64,000 nucleotides of DNA, taken from contig CBDDIB010000002.1 of the NCBI GenBank assembly GCA_965228695.1, positions 806,001 to 870,000 on the forward strand, written 5' to 3'. Numbering within the stretch: position 1 is the stretch's first letter; each line of letters opens with the position of its first letter. This document shows, piece by piece, positions 59,763 to 64,000 of this stretch. The translations under genes and the position numbers were made by a program. This DNA is from JAJFJD01 sp965228695. Lineage in GTDB: Bacteria; Pseudomonadota; Alphaproteobacteria; UBA8366. The notes under the pieces are model-generated. The model ran no database searches and had not been told where the DNA came from. It saw nothing but the letters and a program-made list of their open reading frames with translations.

Positions 59763-60617
59763 CTATTCCGGCGTCCAGACCGGCAGCCCGTCGCGGTTGC
59801 CCCATTCCTGCCAGGACCCGACATAGTTCCGCAGCCGCGGATAGCCCAACAAGCGTAGCGCCAGATAGCCATGCGCCGAGCGGTAGCCCGTGTTGCAGTA
59901 GAGCGTGGCCTCCTTCTCCGGCGTCACCCCCAACGGTTCGAAAGCGTCGCGCAAGCCGGCCGCCGGCTTCATGCAGCCGGTATCATGGTCGTACAGGTCG
60001 GCCCAGTCGCGGTGCACCGCGCCGGGGATCGCGCCGCCGTGGCGGGCGCGCCGGTCGGTGCCGAGAAATTCTTCGCGGCTCCGCGTATCGACAATCACTT
60101 TTGCCGGGTCGCCGTCGGCCTCCAGGATGTCTCGGTATCCCGCGACCTTCTCCATCACCGGGTCGGCGGCGTATTTGACCGGCGCGGGCGGGACGCTCTC
60201 GGTTTCCAGCGGAAGGCCCGCTTCGGTCCAGGCGGCGATCCCGCCGTCCAGGACATGCACGTCGGCGTGGCCGAGATACTCGCAGAACCAATAGCCCCGC
60301 GCCGCGCACATGTCGGTGAAGCCGCCGTAAAAGACGATCGTGTCGTCCGCGCTTACGCCGCGCCAGCCGAGCAGGTTGGCCCACATGCGGGTGAAGGCGG
60401 CGAGCGGCGCCGGGTCGGTGTCGTCGGTGTTGACGAAATACAGATCGAAATGCCGCGCGCCCGGCAGCCGCCCCTGCGCAAACAGCTCGGCAGGCCGCGT
60501 GTCGATTACGGCGAGGCCCGGCTCGGCCATGCGCGTGCGCAAGGTTTCGGGCGACCACAACAGGTCCGGGTTGGCGTAGCCGCGGTCGTAGATTTTAGAT
60601 ACTGAAATTCGATGCAA
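59763..60617 (-). CDS. Sulfurtransferase, two-domain rhodanese / 3-mercaptopyruvate type
   Basis: A 284-residue tandem rhodanese. The inactive first domain includes AVIDTRPAELFAQGRLPGARHFDL, and the active Cys is in the second, TLYCNTGYRSAHGYLAL (C-N-T-G-Y-R-S loop). EEFLGTDRRARHGGAIPGAV is the CH2 motif. The first ten residues (MHRISVSKIYD) are encoded by AT-rich DNA and do not look like the usual start, which is close to GYANPDLLWSP; an insertion of the AT-rich islet just upstream may have replaced the original 5' end. Confidence 0.85.
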   Translation of the reverse strand: MHRISVSKIYDRGYANPDLLWSPETLRTRMAEPGLAVIDTRPAELFAQGRLPGARHFDLYFVNTDDTDPAPLAAFTRMWANLLGWRGVSADDTIVFYGGFTDMCAARGYWFCEYLGHADVHVLDGGIAAWTEAGLPLETESVPPAPVKYAADPVMEKVAGYRDILEADGDPAKVIVDTRSREEFLGTDRRARHGGAIPGAVHRDWADLYDHDTGCMKPAAGLRDAFEPLGVTPEKEATLYCNTGYRSAHGYLALRLLGYPRLRNYVGSWQEWGNRDGLPVWTPE

Positions 60618-60874
60618 GAAAATTACCTTCGAACGCAGTGATTAGCGAATGAAACATTCTACGGTAATGAAATGACAATCCCAGAATAGTGGATGACCCA
60701 GTATCTGATCCATTTGTGAATCAACAGCATTGGTAGATTGCATTTTCAAGAGTACTTCTGAAACCGATCAATCTGAATAACCCAACCTATATCGCATTCC
60801 AGTTGTATCGAATCTAAGAATTGTTGGATAATTTCACCGACAGATTGAATCCCAACGCTGCGATGTGATCAGAG
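60618..60874. other. AT-rich intergenic stretch, left part of islet
   Basis: No supported gene. The stretch is strikingly A/T-rich compared with the surrounding GC-rich genome and marks the left part of the islet. No insertion-sequence ends, tRNA or direct repeat were recognised at the 60600 junction. Confidence 0.6.
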
Positions 60875-61591
60875 ATGGACCAAGATCAACTTATCGAAAG
60901 AGTAGCAAAAGCTCTATTTGTCCAAAGTTTAAAACAGGCACGGTTGGCGGCTGGACAAATTCAGTTCGACATGACGGATTCGGTGCCAGTGTTTAGAAAG
61001 CTTGTGTCCGAGACAAATACGGGAGTGGCAATAATATCTGCGGCATATCTTGATGAATGTCTTAAGAAACTTCTGAATAGCCAAATAGAAAAGGCCGGGA
61101 GAAAAGTTGCTCAGAGAATCTTTGATTTCAATGGGCCGCTTGGCACATTTAGCTCGAGAATACACCTGGCATTTGGGTTCGGATTGATTTCAAAAGACAC
61201 CTATCAAAGATTGAATTCAATTAGGAGCATTAGAAATGACTTTGCCCATACTCCATTCGACATTTCGTTCAACAATGAGAAGATAAAAAACAAAATTATT
61301 GGAATTGGTCTCGATCACAAAAAGTACATTGATGAAATTCGAAAAACAAAATCTGTTCGAGATATAGTGAAGCAACCAAGCCGCATGACCATGACAGAAA
61401 CGTTTCTTATTAAGTCAGTGTTTACGCTTTCGTTTATGGTATCAGAAATGATTGTGCTTCCGATTGCTGCACAAAATAAGGTTCCAGCGAGCGCAATATT
61501 GGCTGATTTTGATGCTTTGCCGGATAATCTCAGGGATATACGGATTAAAACTGCCGAATGTGTCTTTGAAATATTCGGAAAGACGAAATAA
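60875..61591 (+). CDS. HEPN/MltR-like protein, AT-rich islet
   Basis: A 238-residue helical protein. FSSRIHLAFGFGLISKDTYQRLNSI followed by RSIRNDFAH strongly resembles MltR and DUF4145-type proteins, and R-x4-H (RNDFAH, about residues 123-128) is the HEPN ribonuclease motif. MltR is a mannitol-operon regulator, while other HEPN proteins are toxins or defence RNases; no partner antitoxin is obvious. Base use is clearly A/T-rich compared with the host genes, which points to transfer. Confidence 0.75.
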   Translation: MDQDQLIERVAKALFVQSLKQARLAAGQIQFDMTDSVPVFRKLVSETNTGVAIISAAYLDECLKKLLNSQIEKAGRKVAQRIFDFNGPLGTFSSRIHLAFGFGLISKDTYQRLNSIRSIRNDFAHTPFDISFNNEKIKNKIIGIGLDHKKYIDEIRKTKSVRDIVKQPSRMTMTETFLIKSVFTLSFMVSEMIVLPIAAQNKVPASAILADFDALPDNLRDIRIKTAECVFEIFGKTK

Positions 61592-61749
61592 TCGCTTTTG
61601 CTTGGTTGGTTACTAAGAAAGGTTTATTTCGAATTTTGTGGTGTGCTGCCATCTCCATATTTAGACTCGTTTTCGCTTGTATCGTTGGTCGCAGACAAAC
61701 CTAACTTTGCTGACAAATTTTAGGCGTGTTTTAAAAATGGAGATGTCCT

Positions 61750-61992
61750 GTGGAATCTGAATTCAAAGTGATGACTGAATGTTTTCTCTGCCATGGGAAG
61801 TTTCAAATGGGCTCTAATCGGTATGATGGGCATTGGATTCGACAATGGAAGATAAGTGTTTGCCGAATATGTTTTAAATCTAATTGGGATGGAATTGTTC
61901 CTGATAGCCATCCTCATTTGGTTGAACATCTAAATGAAATTGGGCAAGGTGAAACACGAAACGCAGAAGGCTGGATCCCATGGCCAATCTGA
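61750..61992 (+). CDS. Small Cys4 zinc-ribbon-like protein, AT-rich islet
   Basis: An 80-residue protein beginning at GTG 61750 with a GGAGA site six bases before. Cys11 and Cys14 (CFLC) and Cys38 and Cys41 (CRIC) make a CxxC–CxxC zinc ribbon. It is followed by conserved-looking HPHLVEHLNEIG and ends AEGWIPWP. No family is recognised. It is downstream of the HEPN-motif gene on the same strand in the same AT-rich islet; the reading frame could be a chance one, though the paired Cys motifs argue for a real protein. Confidence 0.6.
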   Translation: MESEFKVMTECFLCHGKFQMGSNRYDGHWIRQWKISVCRICFKSNWDGIVPDSHPHLVEHLNEIGQGETRNAEGWIPWPI

Positions 61993-62084
61993 CTTTGCCC
62001 CGTAGCGTCTAAGGCGGAGCATACCGTCAACCGCAGCTGTGCTTTGGTCGTCGCGTTTGTAGACATCTACTAATGATGCGCAAA

Positions 62085-63263
62085 CTATTGGTCGACCAGC
62101 GACCCGTCCTTGTGCGGCCGCATGCGGACGCGGCGGGGAACGGGCGGGAATTCTTCGGCGGCGTCCTTCACCAGCGCCACGCCGAGCCCCGGTTTCTGCG
62201 GAATCTCGACGAAGCCGTCCTTGAAGACCGGCACGTTGCTGACGATGTCCTTGCCGGCCAGCGTGGTGGTCGGCGCGTTCGAGGTGCCCTTGTCCTCGAA
62301 GCCGACGCCGACGGTCGGGTATTCCTGGATCGCGAAATTGGCGATGCTCGCGTCCAAGTGCAGACCGGCGAACAGGCAGACCGGTGACAGCGGGTTATGC
62401 GGCACGAGTTGCACGCCGTGCGCCTCGGCCAGGGCCGCGATCTTGCGGCCGCCGGTGATCCCGCCGCACACGCAGAGCGAGCTGCGCACATAGTCGACCG
62501 CGTTGCGCGCCAGCAGCGTCTCGAATTCGTGCAGCGAATGGAAGCGTTCGCCGGTGGCGAGCGGGATGCGGATGCGCTCGGCCACCCGCGCCATCGCGTC
62601 GTAGCTCTCGGGCGGGATCGGGTCCTCGTAAAACATCGGGCGGAAGGGCTCCAGCTCGCGGGCGAAGACTACCGCTTCGGCCGGCGTCAGCCGCCGGTGA
62701 ATTTCGATGCACAGATCCACGTCCGGGCCGACCGCCTCGCGCACCCGCGCGACCACGGCGATCGCGTCGTCGATCTTGCGCGCGTGCGGCTTGAAATAGG
62801 CGCTGTCCCGGTCCTCGTCGAGGAAGGGGTTCATGTGCCCGATCGCGGTGAAGCCCAGCTCCTTGAGCTTGATGCAGTTCTCGACCATTTCGTCCGGCGT
62901 CTCCGCCTTCACATGGCCGTAGACGCGCGCCTTGTCGCGGGTCGGCCCGCCCAGAAGCTGGTGCACCGGCACGCCGAGCGCCTGCCCCTTGATGTCCCAC
63001 AGCGCCATGTCGATCGCCGAAATGGCGCCGACGATGGCGGTGCCGCGGAAGTGGCCGAAGCGGTGCATGATGTTCCAGTGGTGCTCGATCGGGCCCGGGT
63101 CCTTGCCGATCAGATAGTCGCCGAACTTCTCCGCCGCGGTCTTCGACGCCTCCAGATGCCCCCAAGCGCCGCTCTCGCCGAGCCCGGTCAGACCGTCGTC
63201 CGTCTCGACCTCGACGAACATGTATTTGTCGATCAGCATCGGGGTGACCTTGGTGATTTTCAT
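62085..63263 (-). CDS. Enolase-superfamily dehydratase, D-galactonate dehydratase-like
   Basis: A 392-residue member of the mandelate racemase/muconate lactonising group. Metal ligands are in VDLCIEIHRRLT (Glu, with the His that acts in GalD), FYEDPIPPES (Glu) and LATGERFHS (Glu). The general-acid His is in VPHNPLSPV. The pattern (E-x-H rather than K-x-K) is that of galactonate or related sugar-acid dehydratases; the motif at the KxK position reads GHMNPF. Exact sugar is unknown. It is downstream of the hydrolase on the minus strand. Confidence 0.88.
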   Translation of the reverse strand: MKITKVTPMLIDKYMFVEVETDDGLTGLGESGAWGHLEASKTAAEKFGDYLIGKDPGPIEHHWNIMHRFGHFRGTAIVGAISAIDMALWDIKGQALGVPVHQLLGGPTRDKARVYGHVKAETPDEMVENCIKLKELGFTAIGHMNPFLDEDRDSAYFKPHARKIDDAIAVVARVREAVGPDVDLCIEIHRRLTPAEAVVFARELEPFRPMFYEDPIPPESYDAMARVAERIRIPLATGERFHSLHEFETLLARNAVDYVRSSLCVCGGITGGRKIAALAEAHGVQLVPHNPLSPVCLFAGLHLDASIANFAIQEYPTVGVGFEDKGTSNAPTTTLAGKDIVSNVPVFKDGFVEIPQKPGLGVALVKDAAEEFPPVPRRVRMRPHKDGSLVDQ

Positions 63264-63348
63264 GGCGGCGGTGTCCTTGCGGTGTGTCGGGCCTTAGGGA
63301 GGCGGGAGATGGAAAACTGTGGGCGATGGAAGGCGGGGGCGGAATCCG

Positions 63349-64000
63349 TTACCCCAACCCCATCAGCCGCAGCCGTACTTCGGTCAACGGGTTGTCGGCG
63401 TTGGCGGTTTCGCTCAAGACCGAAAAGTGGTTCAGGCCCGGCAGCTCGAAATGCTCGATCGGGGCATGGTCCTTCCAGGCCTCGGCGAGGGCAGCGGACT
63501 GGCGGCGGAACTCGTCGCTTTCCGCGCCGCCGACGGTGATCGCCATCGGTGCGGCGGTCGCGGGTTTCATGAAGATCGGGCTGTTGCGCTCGGCGATTTC
63601 CGGGGTCAGCTGGACCGCCTCCTGCACCGAGATGTTCATCACCGGCGCGATCTCGTAGATGCCGCTGATCAGAGCCGCGCTCTTGATCAGGTCCGCCGGC
63701 AGCCCGGCGTCGAAGGCGGGCCAGTCGGTCGCCATCAGCATCGCACCGAGATGCCCGCCCGCCGAATGGCCGGAGACATGGAGCCGGTCCGGGTCGCCGC
63801 CATGCGAGTCCGGGTTCTTGTGCAGGAAGGCGCAGCACGCGCGCATCTGGCGCACGATCTCGTCCAGCGTGACGTCGGGGCAGAGCGCGTAGTTCACCAC
63901 CGCGACGATCGCGCCAGCGTCGACCAGCGGCCCGGCGACATAGCTGAAGTCCTCCTTCACCCGCGAGCGCCAGAAGCCGCCGTGGATGTAGACATGCACC
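63349..64000 (-). CDS. Alpha/beta hydrolase (partial; N-terminus beyond window)
   Basis: The C-terminal 217 or so residues of an alpha/beta hydrolase of the HSL/kynurenine-formamidase-like kind. The oxyanion motif HGGFW comes first in the visible part, the nucleophile is in VSGHSAGGHLGAML, and the catalytic His in PGLNHFSVL. The missing N-terminus, roughly 70 residues in this family, lies off the right edge. The visible ATG at 63999 is internal, not a start. Possibly arylformamidase-like; the substrate is not assigned. The dehydratase follows it 85 bases downstream. Confidence 0.85.
   Translation of the reverse strand, partial: VHVYIHGGFWRSRVKEDFSYVAGPLVDAGAIVAVVNYALCPDVTLDEIVRQMRACCAFLHKNPDSHGGDPDRLHVSGHSAGGHLGAMLMATDWPAFDAGLPADLIKSAALISGIYEIAPVMNISVQEAVQLTPEIAERNSPIFMKPATAAPMAITVGGAESDEFRRQSAALAEAWKDHAPIEHFELPGLNHFSVLSETANADNPLTEVRLRLMGLG

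Noticed and set aside
60595..62090. Possible mobile-element ends (direct repeats or inverted terminal repeats) around the AT-rich islet
   Set aside because: Scanning both junctions showed no matching direct repeats, no terminal inverted repeats and no transposase or integrase, so only the composition change is reported.
1..64000. CRISPR arrays, rRNA genes, prophage or integrase modules
   Set aside because: No regularly spaced repeats, rRNA segments or phage structural or integrase genes were seen anywhere in the window.

Overview
The window is GC-rich, densely packed chromosomal DNA from an alphaproteobacterium, most likely of the Rhodospirillales type. The evidence is the block aminotransferase–ftsK–lolA–xth next to glnK–amtB and a ubiquinone hydroxylase, together with many solute-binding-protein transporters (peptide ABC, branched-chain amino acid type ABC, TRAP). 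This assignment rests on recognised families and gene order only; no database was searched. Two stretches (about 25690-27150 and about 60600-62080) are visibly AT-rich and look recently acquired.

Layout. 1-5676 (minus): a peptide/oligopeptide ABC importer with a fused double ATPase, a binding protein and two permeases (the last cut by the window edge), led by a small membrane protein. 5961-11337 (minus): four glycosyltransferases and a histidine phosphatase, tightly coupled. 11531-15263 (plus, divergent): an unusual ABC exporter-like protein with an expanded, partly degenerate ATPase domain, a cyclic-nucleotide-binding protein and a small methyltransferase-like protein. I regard 5961-15263 as the best candidate for an undescribed system: a surface or export glycoconjugate locus. 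15396-22089 (minus): exonuclease III, FAH-family hydrolase, class I glutamine-amidotransferase-like hydrolase, LolA, FtsK and an aminotransferase. 22398-24128 (minus): glnK–amtB, the nitrogen sensor and ammonium channel pair. 24428-25687: UbiH-family hydroxylase.

25691-31060: an AT-rich pentapeptide-repeat membrane protein, a lipoprotein, a minus-strand run of small housekeeping genes (DUF971, Trm112-like, LON-substrate-binding, thioredoxin/TPR, YbaK/ProX deacylase) and tRNA-Gly(GCC). 31325-33325: a textbook sigma-54 promoter, a mechanosensitive-channel-like protein and an Ala/Lys-rich repeat lipoprotein with a good terminator. 33384-35520: GIY-YIG protein, a TauD-type dioxygenase, TfoX-N and GFA proteins. 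35808-44512 (plus): an uptake-and-activation module with acyl-CoA ligase, livG-livH-livM, binding protein, livF and a PaaK-like ligase. 44519-46288: an orphan sensor histidine kinase.

46461-64000: a catabolic region. A DMGDH/sarcosine-dehydrogenase-like flavoprotein is divergent from a TRAP transporter. An RraA-like protein and a gamma-glutamyltransferase lie head to head and are flanked by inverted copies of a dispersed repeat. Then follow a GhrA-like dehydrogenase, an SDR lacking the usual catalytic tyrosine, a GFA protein, a TauD-type dioxygenase divergent from an IclR regulator with palindromic operator candidates, a 70-residue protein, a rhodanese, the AT-rich islet with a HEPN-motif protein and a Cys4 mini-protein, a galactonate-dehydratase-like enolase superfamily member, and a truncated alpha/beta hydrolase.
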